From Collimonas sp. OK242 (GTDB taxonomy: Bacteria > Pseudomonadota > Gammaproteobacteria > Burkholderiales > Burkholderiaceae_D), in contig NZ_FNOR01000001.1 of NCBI RefSeq assembly GCF_900107095.1, positions 294,359 through 358,358 of the forward strand: a DNA stretch of 64,000 nucleotides, read 5' to 3'. The first letter of the stretch is position 1. Each line of letters begins with the position of its first letter. The notes under the pieces were generated by a model. It worked only from the letters and a program-made list of their open reading frames with translations. It was not told the origin of the DNA and did no database searches. The translations under genes and the position numbers were made by a program. Below are positions 1 through 9,432 of the stretch, piece after piece.

Positions 1-487
1 CGAGGATTTGCAGATCCAGCGTCAGCACCAGCGCCGAGCATTTGGCGGCCTTGGCGCGCTCGATCAGCGATTTGATGAAACCGCGGTCGCGCATCACGTA
101 CAGTTGAAACCAGAACGGCTTGTTGGTGACGCTGGCGACATCTTCGATAGAGCAGATACTCATGGTCGACAGCGTGAACGGGATGCCGAATTTTTCGGCG
201 GCGATGGCGCCCAGCATTTCGCCGTTGGCCCATTGCATGCCGGTCAGGCCGGTAGGCGCGATTGCCACCGGCATCGTCACGTCTTGGCCGATCATGGTGC
301 TGCGGGTGGAGCGTTGATCGACATTGATGGCAACCCGCTGGCGCAAATGCAGCGCGGCGAGGTCGCTGCTGTTGGCGCGGTAGGTTGATTCGGTATACGA
401 GCCGCTGTCGGCATAATCGTAAAATGCTTTAGGTACGCGTTTCTTGGCCAGCAGACGCAGGTCTTCAACGCAGGTAATCACAGGCAT
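1..487 (-). CDS. lldD: FMN-dependent L-lactate dehydrogenase / alpha-hydroxy-acid oxidase, 5' part
   Basis: This is the N-terminal 162 residues of an FMN-dependent alpha-hydroxy-acid dehydrogenase; the gene runs off the left edge. It opens MPVITCVEDLRLLAKKRVPK and then shows the family signatures FYDYADSG, the phosphate/FMN stretch MPVAIAPTG, FTLSTMSICSIEDVA and FWFQLYVMRDRGF, ending in LVLTLDLQ. This arrangement fits membrane-associated quinone-linked L-lactate dehydrogenase, which oxidises L-lactate to pyruvate. The catalytic His/Arg lie beyond the window, so a related oxidase (mandelate or glycolate type) cannot be ruled out. The start is set by the ATG at 485-487. It follows hpnE on the same strand after about 140 bp. 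Confidence 0.85.
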   Translation of the reverse strand, partial: MPVITCVEDLRLLAKKRVPKAFYDYADSGSYTESTYRANSSDLAALHLRQRVAINVDQRSTRSTMIGQDVTMPVAIAPTGLTGMQWANGEMLGAIAAEKFGIPFTLSTMSICSIEDVASVTNKPFWFQLYVMRDRGFIKSLIERAKAAKCSALVLTLDLQIL

Positions 488-629
488 AGGGTTCTCTTGG
501 TGACTTGTATGGCGCTATATTAGATGAAAAGAATGCCGCCATAGCAGAAAACAATTGATGTCTGGCATGAAGCATTTTCAAGTCCAACCATGGGATCAGC
601 GATTTTCGGCGAATGAACCGATGCGCAGA

Positions 630-1976
630 TCAGCGGATTTGGGCCAGCAATTCCCGTGCCGCCTGCTGGCCGCTGCGCACCGCCGACTCCAGCGTGGCCG
701 GATAGTCGCTGGCGGTGTAGTCGCCGGCCAGCATCAACTTGTCCAGCCCGCTATCGTTGGCGGGCCGCGCCAGTCCCGGGGTGCAGGCGAAGGTGGCGCG
801 CTTTTCCGAAATGACCTTGGTCCAGATTGGCGCTGCCAGTTGCGGCTGCTTGAAGGCTGCGGCCAGTTGTGCGGCGACGGTTTTTGCTAACGCGTCGTGG
901 CCCGCTTGTATGGCGCCGGAGGAGGCGCTGATGACTACCGCCAGCAAGCCCGCCTGAGCCGGATCGAGCTGGCCGCGATCGAACACGAACTGGCCCCAGG
1001 CCGCAGTGCCGCCAGCATTTTCCGGATCATCCAGCAAGGCGAAGAAAGGCCGCGGCAGGCGCATGCCGCCAGTATATTGCAGGTAACAGGTGGTAATCGG
1101 TTCGTACTCATAACTGCGCAAAGTGGCAAGAAGCCCCGCATCGGCGCTACCGTCCAGCAGCGTGGCCGCGGCTTCGGGCGGCGTGGCGATCACGACGGCA
1201 TCGAAATCCAGGTTGGCGTCGTTGCCCTGCAACTGCCATTGTGCGCCGTGGCGGCGCAATTGCCTGATGCTGCTGCCGGACTCGACATTGCCGCCGCGTT
1301 CCTCGATAAATGCCGCGGCCCTTTGCGGAAACAAGCTGCTCAGGTCCAGCCGTGGCAGCAACATGTCCGATGCGCTTCTGCGGGCGCCGAGGCTGTCGCG
1401 TAACACCGCCAGGAACACCTGCGCCGAGGCCTGCTCCGGCCTGGTGTTCAGCGCCGCGATGCATAGCGGCCGCCACATCAGCTGGGTTAAGCGCTCGGTC
1501 TGGTCGAAGCGTTCCAGCAGCGTGCTAACGCTGCAATCGTCGTGCAACTGCCAGCCCATCCAGCGCGCGGCCGAAGAAAATCGTGCGAGCGCCAGTTTGT
1601 CCTGACGATCCAGGCCCTGCGCGCGCCAGAGCGCAAGCAGCAGATGCAAAGGCGCCGGCAGGCGCGGCGCGATAAAAGTCATGCCGCCGCTATCGGCGGG
1701 GTAGCACATTTGCAGGGGCAGGCGCAGCATGGCGCTGGCCGGGTCTATGCCGACCTTGCGCATCATCCGCAGGGTTTGGCTATAGGCGCCGAGCAGGATG
1801 TGCTGGCCGTTGTCCAGCGTGACTTCGTTGATGTCGACCCGCCGGGCGCGGCCGCCGAGTTGTCGGCTGGCTTCAAACAGGGTTACCTGGTGGCCAGCCT
1901 GCGTCAGCTCCACGGCGGCGGTGCAACCGGCCCAGCCGGCGCCGATCACGGCGATATGTCGCGCTTCTGCGGCCAT
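630..1976 (-). CDS. hpnE: Hydroxysqualene dehydroxylase HpnE
   Basis: 448-residue FAD-dependent amine-oxidase-like protein. In the HpnCDE route HpnE reduces hydroxysqualene to squalene, the precursor of hopanoids. A Rossmann dinucleotide motif GAGWAGCTAA lies at about residues 12-21, followed by an acidic strand end (VTLFEAS) and GGRARR, as in phytoene-desaturase relatives. A C-terminal FAD motif LMLAGDYTASDYPATLESA sits near residue 420. Length matches the family. It is the last gene of an hpnC-hpnD-hpnE series on the minus strand, 48 bp after hpnD, which supports the assignment over a carotenoid desaturase. Confidence 0.9.
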   Translation of the reverse strand: MAAEARHIAVIGAGWAGCTAAVELTQAGHQVTLFEASRQLGGRARRVDINEVTLDNGQHILLGAYSQTLRMMRKVGIDPASAMLRLPLQMCYPADSGGMTFIAPRLPAPLHLLLALWRAQGLDRQDKLALARFSSAARWMGWQLHDDCSVSTLLERFDQTERLTQLMWRPLCIAALNTRPEQASAQVFLAVLRDSLGARRSASDMLLPRLDLSSLFPQRAAAFIEERGGNVESGSSIRQLRRHGAQWQLQGNDANLDFDAVVIATPPEAAATLLDGSADAGLLATLRSYEYEPITTCYLQYTGGMRLPRPFFALLDDPENAGGTAAWGQFVFDRGQLDPAQAGLLAVVISASSGAIQAGHDALAKTVAAQLAAAFKQPQLAAPIWTKVISEKRATFACTPGLARPANDSGLDKLMLAGDYTASDYPATLESAVRSGQQAARELLAQIR

Positions 1977-2024
1977 TTTCAGGAAAAAGGAAAGAACGAA
2001 GGAAAGAGCGGTGACGACATGCTG

Positions 2025-2858
2025 TTAGCCGCGCACATAGGTTTTCCATGCCAGCCACAATTTGCGGATGGGCGTGAGCGAGATGCGCTGATTCAATACA
2101 TGGAAACCGTCGCGTTCGATCTCGTTCAGCAAGGCCCGATAGATGGCCGCCATCATCAAGCCGGGCCGCTGCGCGCGCCGGTCTTGCTTGGGCAGCATGG
2201 CAAATGCGTCGTCGTAGGCTTGCTGGGCGCGCGTTACCTGGAACCGCATCAGCTTGACAAAATTCTCGCTATAACGCGCGTTCAGGATGTCGGCAGCGGT
2301 GACGCCGAACTGCTGCAGCTCGTTGACCGGCAGGTAGATACGGCCCTTGCGGCCATCCTCGCCGACGTCGCGGATGATGTTGGTCAATTGGAATGCGAGG
2401 CCGAGTTTCTCGGCGAACTGCAGCGTCTGCGGCTGGCTCACGCCAAAAATGCTGGCCGACAGGATGCCGACCACGCCGGCTACATGCCAGCAGTATTGCT
2501 TCAAACCCGGATAGTCCAGATAGCGGGTCTGGTTCAGATCCATCTCCATGCCATCGATGATCGCTTGCAGGTGTTTGCCGTCCAATCCGTAAGTGTGCAG
2601 ATGTGGCTGCAAAGCCTGGGTCACCGGATGCGATGGATTGCCGGCCAGCATGGCTGTGATCTCTTTGCGCCACCACATCAATTTGGTGCGCGCCACGCTC
2701 TCGTCGGTGCAGTCGTCGACCGTATCGTCCACCTCGCGGCAGAAGGCATACAGCGCCGTGATGGCGCGCCGCCGCTCTGCCGGCAGGAACAGGAAGCTGT
2801 AATAAAAACTGGATCCGCTCTGAGCGGCCTTTTGCTGGCAGTAATCGTCTGGGGACAT
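2025..2858 (-). CDS. hpnD: Presqualene diphosphate synthase HpnD
   Basis: 277 residues of the trans-isoprenyl diphosphate synthase, head-to-head (squalene/phytoene synthase) fold. HpnD condenses two farnesyl diphosphates to presqualene diphosphate. The first Mg-binding aspartate motif is seen as REVDDTVDDCTD at about residue 40, and the second region as NIIRDVGEDGRKGRIYLP near residue 160. The start MSPDDYCQQKAAQSGSSFYYSF is the usual HpnD N-terminus. It is flanked by hpnC upstream and hpnE downstream on the same strand, which separates it from a carotenoid phytoene synthase. Confidence 0.92.
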   Translation of the reverse strand: MSPDDYCQQKAAQSGSSFYYSFLFLPAERRRAITALYAFCREVDDTVDDCTDESVARTKLMWWRKEITAMLAGNPSHPVTQALQPHLHTYGLDGKHLQAIIDGMEMDLNQTRYLDYPGLKQYCWHVAGVVGILSASIFGVSQPQTLQFAEKLGLAFQLTNIIRDVGEDGRKGRIYLPVNELQQFGVTAADILNARYSENFVKLMRFQVTRAQQAYDDAFAMLPKQDRRAQRPGLMMAAIYRALLNEIERDGFHVLNQRISLTPIRKLWLAWKTYVRG

Positions 2859-2947
2859 GGATTTGGGAAGCGGCTTAAAAACAATTTGCCCGAAGTATAC
2901 GTAAGAACGTCGATTGTTTGCTGATTTTTAGTATTTTCATGGATATG

Positions 2948-2983
2948 CCCGTCATCCCCGTGAACGCAGCGCCTTCGGGGCGG
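2948..2983. repeat. Degenerate REP-like palindrome between hpnC and hpnD
   Basis: The hpnC-hpnD gap (148 bp) contains CGTCATCCCCG followed at short distance by CTTCGGGG. This resembles a decayed version of the CGTC-TCCCCGCG/CGGGGATGACG palindrome that stands intact at 12993-13020. It may be a relic of a repetitive extragenic palindrome rather than a functional site. Confidence 0.35.
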
Positions 2984-3006
2984 CTTTGCAGTGCTCTCGC
3001 AGTACT

Positions 3007-3819
3007 CTATCTCATGCGCCAGGCGCGCCAAAGCAGCAGGAACCAGTCGCCTTTGCCCAGTTTCGGACGCTGACGGAACATGTCGTAATCTGCCGCTTCC
3101 AGCATTTCCAGGATGCGCAAGCCGCCTTGTATCACCAGCCGCAATTCCCAGCCGATCCGGCCCGGCAGCCGCAGCGCCAACGCCTGGGCGCCGACCATCA
3201 TGCTGCGCGCGCGTTGCACCTCGAACTGCATCAGCCGGCGCCAGGCGTGATCCACCGTGCCGCCGGCGAGCTGAGCCTGCGACACGCCGAACCGTTGCAG
3301 GTCTTCCAGCGGCAGATAAATCCGTCCTTTGTCCCAGTCGATCGCGACATCTTGCCAAAAATTAATCAATTGCAATGCCGAGCAGATGGCATCCGAATCA
3401 TGCAGGTTTTGTTCGGTGGCCGCGCCATACAAATGCAGCATCAGGGCGCCGACCGGATTGGCGGAGCGCCGGCAGTAATCGAGCAAATCGGTGAACTGGC
3501 TGTAGCGGGTAGTGACCACGTCCTGCTTGAAGGCGGACAGCAAATCACGGAACGGCGCCAGCGGCAGCCGGAATTCGACGATCACTTGCTCCAGGGTTCG
3601 AAACAAGGGGCTTTCTGCGGCTTGCTTATGTTCTATCCTGTCTAATGCCGCTTCAAAGGCATGCAGTTCGCGCAAGCGCTGGTCGGCGCCGGCGTCGCCT
3701 TCGTCGGCGATATCGTCGGCGCTGCGGGCAAATGCGTAGATCGCCTTGACCGCGGGACGCAAACTGGCTGGCAGGAGCAGAGAGGCGACCGGGAAATTTT
3801 CGTAATGATTGATAGACAT
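3007..3819 (-). CDS. hpnC: Squalene-synthase-like HpnC (hydroxysqualene synthase)
   Basis: 270 residues in the same fold family as HpnD; in the three-gene route HpnC converts presqualene diphosphate to hydroxysqualene. Visible motifs are the first aspartate-rich site FARSADDIADEGDA and the second LINFWQDVAIDWDKGRIYLP. I chose the ATG at 3817-3819 because it gives MSINHYENFPVAS, the conserved family N-terminus; the frame stays open to an upstream ATG at 3852 that would add eleven unconserved residues. Neither start has a strong ribosome binding site. First gene of hpnC-hpnD-hpnE. No squalene-hopene cyclase is in the window. Confidence 0.88.
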   Translation of the reverse strand: MSINHYENFPVASLLLPASLRPAVKAIYAFARSADDIADEGDAGADQRLRELHAFEAALDRIEHKQAAESPLFRTLEQVIVEFRLPLAPFRDLLSAFKQDVVTTRYSQFTDLLDYCRRSANPVGALMLHLYGAATEQNLHDSDAICSALQLINFWQDVAIDWDKGRIYLPLEDLQRFGVSQAQLAGGTVDHAWRRLMQFEVQRARSMMVGAQALALRLPGRIGWELRLVIQGGLRILEMLEAADYDMFRQRPKLGKGDWFLLLWRAWRMR

Positions 3820-4016
3820 TAAGGCATTAGTTAAGAGACATTGGGACAGCAAGGAAAAGGAAATGTTTTATCAAAAGAACATTTTTTGCTTCTTCCAGTC
3901 AGATGCAAAAAAAGCTTTGGGCAAACTTGATCCGGCGCAATTATAATAACTGACTTAAAAGTTATTAACGTTCGACCTGTAGCAACAATGCAGCCCAGAA
4001 TAGTAAAGGAAAAACC

Positions 4017-5219
4017 GTGTTGACCCAGATAAATCCGCATCCGGTTGCAGCAACCCGAGCGCTCATGCGCGCTCCCGGGCTGTTGCTTATTTGCACATTA
4101 CTGTTGGCGGCTTGTTCCAAGCCGGTCGAAAAAGTTGAAGATATCCGCCCGGTGCGCGTGGTGGTGCTGAATCCGGCCAATGCCGACGTCACCTCCGAGT
4201 TTCCAGGCGCCGTGCAAGCCCGTTATGAATCGCAACTCGGATTCCGGGTGGCGGGCAAGATCATTGCGCGCCAGGTCGATGTCGGTACTGTCGTCAAGCG
4301 CGGCCAGGTACTGATGCGGCTGGATCCGAAAGACCTGCAGCTGGCGCAGGCGCAGGCGGTGGCTGCGCTGAGCTCGGCTACCAGCAATCGCGATACGGCC
4401 AGGGCGGACTTGAAGCGCTACCAGGAGCTGCGTGACAAGAATTTCGTCAGCCAGGCGGTATTGGATGCGAAAGAAACGGCGTTCAAGGCCGCCCAAGCCA
4501 CTTACGACCAGGCTGAAGCAGCGTTCAAAGGACAATCGAACCAGACCGCTTATGCCACTTTGGAGTCGGATGTGGACGGTGTGGTCACCGCCATCAACGC
4601 CGAGGCGGGACAAGTCGTTGCGGCAGGTACGCCGGTGGTCAGCGTGGCGCGTCAGGGAGCCAAGGAAGTGGTGGTGGGCGTTCCCGAAAACCAGGTCGAT
4701 AAGCTGCGCGGCAGCCACGATGTGCAAGTGCGCCTGTGGGCCGATCCCAAGCAAGTGATACAGGGCACGGTACGCGAAGTATCGCCGATTGCCGATCCGG
4801 CCACCCGCACTTACGCCATCAAGATCGCGATCCCGGACGATACGCCCAACGTCAAGCTGGGGATGACGGCTTATGCGAGCTTCATCAGCAAGACCAGCGA
4901 CGATGCGATCAAGGTCCCGCTGACTGCGCTTTTGCGGGTGCAGGATCATAGCGCGGTATGGGTGGTCGAGGGCGGCGCGGTGCGTCAGGTGGCGGTGCAA
5001 ATCACCGGGCAGCATGGCAACGAAGTGTGGATTCAAGGTGCGCTGCGCGGTGGCCAGCAGGTGGTTACCGCTGGCGTCAACCAACTCAAACCGGGACAGA
5101 AAGTCACTATTCTGAATGCGCCGGAAGGCAGTCTGCCCGCGCCTAAAGGCGCGCTGAATCAGTCACTGGCGTCGAACGCCGATTCGGTTGCCACAGCGGC
5201 GGGCGGAGCGGCCCGATGA
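4017..5219 (+). CDS. RND efflux periplasmic adaptor lipoprotein
   Basis: 400-residue membrane-fusion protein of the HlyD/AcrA type, which links an inner-membrane RND pump to an outer-membrane channel. The N-terminus carries a hydrophobic stretch ending LLLAAC (lipobox, Cys33), so it should be a lipoprotein. A biotinyl-lipoyl half (GFRVAGKIIARQVDVG), a helical hairpin (about 105-165) and the second lipoyl half (ESDVDGVVTAINAEAGQ) follow in order. The start is GTG with AAAGGA seven bases upstream. It overlaps the pump gene by ATGA and the pair should be co-transcribed. Substrate is not predictable from sequence alone. Confidence 0.88.
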   Translation: MLTQINPHPVAATRALMRAPGLLLICTLLLAACSKPVEKVEDIRPVRVVVLNPANADVTSEFPGAVQARYESQLGFRVAGKIIARQVDVGTVVKRGQVLMRLDPKDLQLAQAQAVAALSSATSNRDTARADLKRYQELRDKNFVSQAVLDAKETAFKAAQATYDQAEAAFKGQSNQTAYATLESDVDGVVTAINAEAGQVVAAGTPVVSVARQGAKEVVVGVPENQVDKLRGSHDVQVRLWADPKQVIQGTVREVSPIADPATRTYAIKIAIPDDTPNVKLGMTAYASFISKTSDDAIKVPLTALLRVQDHSAVWVVEGGAVRQVAVQITGQHGNEVWIQGALRGGQQVVTAGVNQLKPGQKVTILNAPEGSLPAPKGALNQSLASNADSVATAAGGAAR

Positions 5220-8200
5220 GCGATGGCAAAAAGACCGGTTTCAATCTGTCGCGCTGGGCGCTGGAACACATACCTCTGACGCGTTACCTGATGGTGGTGC
5301 TGGTGATCGGCGGCATCCTCAGTTATGGCCGCCTGGGGCAGGACGAAGATCCGCCGTTTACCTTCCGCGCCATGGTGGTATCGGCCCAATGGCCGGGCGC
5401 TACCGCCCTGCAAATGGCGGACCAGGTGACCGACAAGCTGGAAAAGAAGCTGCAGGAAACGCCGCACGTCGATACCATCCGCAGTTACTCCAAGCCGGGC
5501 GAAACGCTGATCATCCTGCAACTGCAAGAGTCGGCCACGCCGAAGGAGACGGTCGATGCCTGGTATCAGGTGCGCAAGAAGATCGGCGACATCAAGCTGA
5601 GCTTGCCGCAAGGTGTGCTGGGGCCTTTCTTCAATGATGAATTCGGCGAAACCTACGGCTCGATTTTCGCAGTCTCGGGCGACGGTTTCAATTATGCCGA
5701 CGTCAAGGACTACGCCGATTTCGTCCGTCAGCAATTGCTGACCTTGCCGTCGGTTGCCAAGGTGGATTTGTTCGGCGCCCAGGATGAAAAAATATTCATC
5801 GAATTTTCGCAGAAGAAATTCTCGCAGCTGGGGATTACCGTACAAGACATCGTCAACCAGCTGAGCGCGCAGAATGCCTTGCAGTCGACCGGTGTGCTGG
5901 CGACTGCCACCGACAATCTGCAAATCCGCGTGAGCGGCGCGCTGGCTTCTCCCAAGGATCTGGAAAACCTGCAATTGCGGGCCAATAGCACGACCTTCAG
6001 GTTAGGCGATTTTGCCGTCGTCAAGCGCGAATACCAGGATCCGCCGCAGACCAAGATGCGCTTCAACAGCAAGGAAGTGATCGGGCTCGGGGTGTCGATG
6101 GTGAAGGGCGGCGACATTATCGAGCTCGGCAAGGATATGGAAAAGATCACGGCTCAGATCAAGGCCAAGCTGCCGGTGGGCATCGACCTGGAACGGGTCT
6201 CGAACCAGCCGAAGATCGTCGCCGAATCCGTCAACGAATTCTTGAAGACCTTGATGGAAGCGGTCTTGATCGTGCTGGCGGTGAGTTTCCTGTCGCTCGG
6301 CTTTCATACCAAGCCGTTCCGCATCGACGTCCGGCCTGGACTGGTGGTGGCCTTGACGATTCCCTTGGTGCTGGCGATCACTTTCCTGTTCATGAATATC
6401 TTCAGCATCGATTTGCACAAGATCTCGCTGGGAGCGCTGATCATTGCGCTGGGTTTGCTGGTCGACGACGCCATCATCGCGGTGGAAATGATGGTGCGCA
6501 AGATGGAGGAGGGCTTGTCGCGCCTGGAAGCGGCGACCTTTGCCTACACCTCGACCGCGATGCCGATGCTGACCGGAACGCTGATCACTGCGGCCGGTTT
6601 CCTGCCGATCGGCCTGGCCAAATCGGCGGCGGGTGAATATACCTTTTCCATGTTTTCGGTGAATGCGCTGGCCTTGCTGATCTCCTGGCTGGTGGCAGTG
6701 TTGTTTACGCCGTATATCGGCTACCTGCTGTTGAAAGTGAAGCCGGCCGCCGGCGCCGACGGGCATCATGAGTTGTTCAATACACCGTTCTATACGCGTG
6801 TCAGGAATGCCGTTAACTGGTGCGTCGAGTGGCGCAAGACCACCATCGCCTTGACGCTGATGGTATTTGCATTGGGCGTGTTCGGCTTCAAATTTATCGA
6901 AGAACAGTTTTTCCCCGATTCCAGCCGGCCCGAGCTGATGATCGAACTGTGGTTGCCGGAGGGCTCGTCTTTTGCCGCAACCGAAGCCCAGGCCAGGAAG
7001 TTCGAAGCATTCATTCATGCCGCGCCCGAACTGGAAAGCATGACCACCTATGTCGGCAGCGGCAGTCCGCGCTTTTATCTGCCGCTGGACCAGATCCTGC
7101 CGCAAACCAATGTGGCGCAAGTGGTGTTGCTGACCAAGAACCTGGCGGCGCGCGATGCCCTGCGCCTGAGGATTGCCGAGGCATTCAAACATGGCTTCCC
7201 GGAAGTAAGGGGGCGCGTCAAATTGCTGCCTAGCGGCCCGCCGGTGCCGTATGCGGTGCAATTCCGCGTCAGCGGCACCGATGCCGCCAAAGTCAGGACG
7301 ATTGCCGACCAGGTCAAGAATGTCATGAACGGCAATCCGAATATTATCGGCCTGAATGACAACTGGAACGAGTCGGTCAAGGTGCTGCGGGTAGACCTGG
7401 ACCAAGATAAGCTGCGCGCCCTCGGCATCGGGTCGCAAACCGTGATGCAGACGGTTAACACCATGTTGACCGGCACCGCCATCGGCCAATATCGCGAGCA
7501 TGATCGCTTGATCGACATCGTGGTGCGGCAACCGCTGGATGAAAGGGCCACCATCGACGCCTTGAACCAGGCCAACGTGCCGACCGCCAGCGGCAAGTCG
7601 GTGCCGCTGGCGCAAATCGCCGCCGTCAAGCTGGTGTGGGAACCTGGCGTCGTGTGGCGCGAATGGCGTAATTGGGCCATCACGGTGCAAGCCGATGTGA
7701 TCGATGGCGTGCAAGGGCCGACTGTCACCGACCAGATCAATCCTCAGCTCGACAAGATAAGAGCGCAATTGCCGCCGGGCTACCTGATTGACGTCGCCGG
7801 CGCGGCCCATGATAGCGGCAAGGCGCAGGCTTCGATTGCCGCCAACGTGCCGCTGGTGATCTTCATTATCTTCACCTTGCTGATGCTGCAATTGCATAGC
7901 TTTTCGCGTTCCTTGCTGGTATTCCTGACCGGGCCGCTGGGCATTGCCGGTGCGGCGGCGGCGTTGTTGCTGTTGCAGCGGCCGTTCGGGTTTGTCGCCC
8001 AGCTGGGTGTGATCGCACTGTTTGGCATGATCATCCGCAACTCGGTGATCCTGATCGACCAGATCGAACACGATATCGCCAATGGCGTGGCGCCGTGGAA
8101 TGCGATTGTCGAGGCGGCGGTGCGCCGTTGCCGGCCGATCATGCTGACCGCGGCGGCGGCGGTGCTGGCCATGATTCCCTTGTCGCATTCGGTGTTCTGG

Positions 8201-8311
8201 GGACCGATGGCGGTAGCGATCATGGGTGGCCTGATTGTTGCGACCGGCTTGACCCTGTTGTTTTTGCCGGCGCTGTATGCGGCCTGGTTCCGGGTTGAGA
8301 AGCCGCAATAG
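5216..8311 (+). CDS. RND-family inner-membrane efflux pump
   Basis: 1031 residues, the usual AcrB/MdtB-type length. TM1 lies just after the N-terminus (RYLMVVLVIGGILSYGRLGQ), a large periplasmic domain follows (AQWPGATALQMADQVTDKLE), and TM4 carries the paired acidic residues LGLLVDDAIIAVEMM near residue 415 that form the proton relay. The second half repeats the layout. The closest familiar style is the hydrophobe/amphiphile efflux (HAE-1) group rather than heavy-metal CusA, since the metal-site methionines are not evident. No outer-membrane factor gene follows; the trimeric channel must come from elsewhere. Confidence 0.88.
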   Translation: MSDGKKTGFNLSRWALEHIPLTRYLMVVLVIGGILSYGRLGQDEDPPFTFRAMVVSAQWPGATALQMADQVTDKLEKKLQETPHVDTIRSYSKPGETLIILQLQESATPKETVDAWYQVRKKIGDIKLSLPQGVLGPFFNDEFGETYGSIFAVSGDGFNYADVKDYADFVRQQLLTLPSVAKVDLFGAQDEKIFIEFSQKKFSQLGITVQDIVNQLSAQNALQSTGVLATATDNLQIRVSGALASPKDLENLQLRANSTTFRLGDFAVVKREYQDPPQTKMRFNSKEVIGLGVSMVKGGDIIELGKDMEKITAQIKAKLPVGIDLERVSNQPKIVAESVNEFLKTLMEAVLIVLAVSFLSLGFHTKPFRIDVRPGLVVALTIPLVLAITFLFMNIFSIDLHKISLGALIIALGLLVDDAIIAVEMMVRKMEEGLSRLEAATFAYTSTAMPMLTGTLITAAGFLPIGLAKSAAGEYTFSMFSVNALALLISWLVAVLFTPYIGYLLLKVKPAAGADGHHELFNTPFYTRVRNAVNWCVEWRKTTIALTLMVFALGVFGFKFIEEQFFPDSSRPELMIELWLPEGSSFAATEAQARKFEAFIHAAPELESMTTYVGSGSPRFYLPLDQILPQTNVAQVVLLTKNLAARDALRLRIAEAFKHGFPEVRGRVKLLPSGPPVPYAVQFRVSGTDAAKVRTIADQVKNVMNGNPNIIGLNDNWNESVKVLRVDLDQDKLRALGIGSQTVMQTVNTMLTGTAIGQYREHDRLIDIVVRQPLDERATIDALNQANVPTASGKSVPLAQIAAVKLVWEPGVVWREWRNWAITVQADVIDGVQGPTVTDQINPQLDKIRAQLPPGYLIDVAGAAHDSGKAQASIAANVPLVIFIIFTLLMLQLHSFSRSLLVFLTGPLGIAGAAAALLLLQRPFGFVAQLGVIALFGMIIRNSVILIDQIEHDIANGVAPWNAIVEAAVRRCRPIMLTAAAAVLAMIPLSHSVFWGPMAVAIMGGLIVATGLTLLFLPALYAAWFRVEKPQ

Positions 8312-8485
8312 GTCGAGCAAGCTTGAGGTAGCGCTCGGGGTGCGCTCAAGCGAGTGGAAATTTGACCTGAAAATGCGCCGGCCTATCGCCATATCGGACA
8401 GCTTGCAGTAGAATAGCGGGCTGTCCAATCTTGCTGGGCAGGTTTGTGCTGTAAATGTGAGGAATGTTGGCAGCGCTTTGGAAAT

Positions 8486-8572
8486 GCGACCGTGGCGAAA
8501 TTGGTAGACGCAACAGGTTTAGGTCCTGTCGAGAGCAATCTTGTGGAGGTTCGAGTCCTCTCGGTCGCACCA
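8486..8572 (+). tRNA. tRNA-Leu (anticodon UAG)
   Basis: 87-nt cloverleaf including an encoded CCA. Acceptor GCGACCG pairs with CGGTCGC. The anticodon stem ACAGG/CCTGT encloses the loop TTTAGGT with anticodon TAG. A long variable arm and a TTCGAGTCC T-loop are present, as expected for a class II leucine tRNA. Confidence 0.97.
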
Positions 8573-8611
8573 GCTCTGTCAATATGATTGGCGGTTAGCT
8601 GAGCATGGAAG

Positions 8612-8634
8612 AACCCTCTGATGAGGGTTTTTTT
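8612..8634 (+). terminator. Rho-independent terminator after tRNA-Leu
   Basis: Perfect 7-bp stem AACCCTC/GAGGGTT with a TGAT loop, followed by a run of seven T. It lies 40 bp downstream of the tRNA and before creA. Confidence 0.85.
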
Positions 8635-8740
8635 ACGCCTGCAATTTTTCTCTTAAATAATACACTCGAATTTCCCTTGCAATGGCCGGCTGCAAACGGA
8701 TTCCCCGACATACAATCGTAATTTCTTTCCTGGAATAGAT

Positions 8741-9238
8741 ATGCGTACAAAATCCTTGGTGTTGATCGTATCGCTTGCTTTGGGTTTGGCGGCAATTGCG
8801 ATGGGTTCGGTGCAGGCAGCGACGGAGCAGGTGGGTGAGGTGAGTACCGCGTTTCGCTGGGTCGGGCGCAATGACCGGGTGGTAGTCGAGGCTTACGACG
8901 ATCCCAAGGTGCAAGGGGTTACCTGCTATGTGTCGCGGGCACGTACCGGCGGCGTCAAGGGCACGGTAGGATTGGCCGAGGACCGGGCGGAGGCGTCGAT
9001 AGCCTGTCGCCAGGTCGCCGCTACGGTGCAGTTCGGCGCCAAGCTGCCGCTGCAGGAAGATGTATTTACCGAGCGCATGTCGGTGCTGTTCAAGCGCCTG
9101 CATATTGTGCGGCTGGTCGATCCCAAGCGTAATACACTGGTGTATCTGACCTATTCGGATAAATTGATCGACGGCAGCCCGCAAAACAGTGTCACGGCGG
9201 TGCCGGTGCCGGCCAGTAGCCCGATTCCGCTCAAATAA
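8741..9238 (+). CDS. creA: CreA-family periplasmic protein
   Basis: 165 residues with a cleavable Sec signal peptide ending near VQA (residue 26). The mature part matches the CreA family in order: a wDKVVVEAYDDPKVQGVTCY-like region, SIACRQV with the second conserved cysteine, and VFKKR-type LFKRLHIVRLVDPKRNTLVYLTYSDKL. The two cysteines (in VTCYVS and SIACRQ) probably form a disulfide. CreA has no established biochemical role; the name comes from its place beside creBCD in enterobacteria, which are absent here. It is a single gene with its own upstream gap. Confidence 0.85.
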   Translation: MRTKSLVLIVSLALGLAAIAMGSVQAATEQVGEVSTAFRWVGRNDRVVVEAYDDPKVQGVTCYVSRARTGGVKGTVGLAEDRAEASIACRQVAATVQFGAKLPLQEDVFTERMSVLFKRLHIVRLVDPKRNTLVYLTYSDKLIDGSPQNSVTAVPVPASSPIPLK

Positions 9239-9432
9239 GCGGGCTCGTTGTAGCGTTATTTATAGCGCTATTGCGGCAGCGGAGTGACGCGTTTTGGCGC
9301 AACCGGCTGTTTTACGTATAGAATATCGGACTTTAGCGCGGCTGGGCTGGGGTTGAAATGACAATATTTCATCGCTTTACTCCATATTTGCCTTAGCCGC
9401 ACCACGGAATTTTTAATTTTTGGACGATCCAC

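Noticed and set aside
3917..3947. Possible sigma-70 promoter for the RND operon (TTGGGC and TATAAT)
   Set aside because: The -10 is perfect but the -35 is weak and the spacer would be 19 bp; not secure enough to list.
6002..8428. Long open frame on the minus strand (808 codons) opposite the RND pump gene
   Set aside because: Its composition (Gln, His and Arg rich) is that of a GC-rich antisense shadow, and it has no family motif. The RND gene on the plus strand explains the region.
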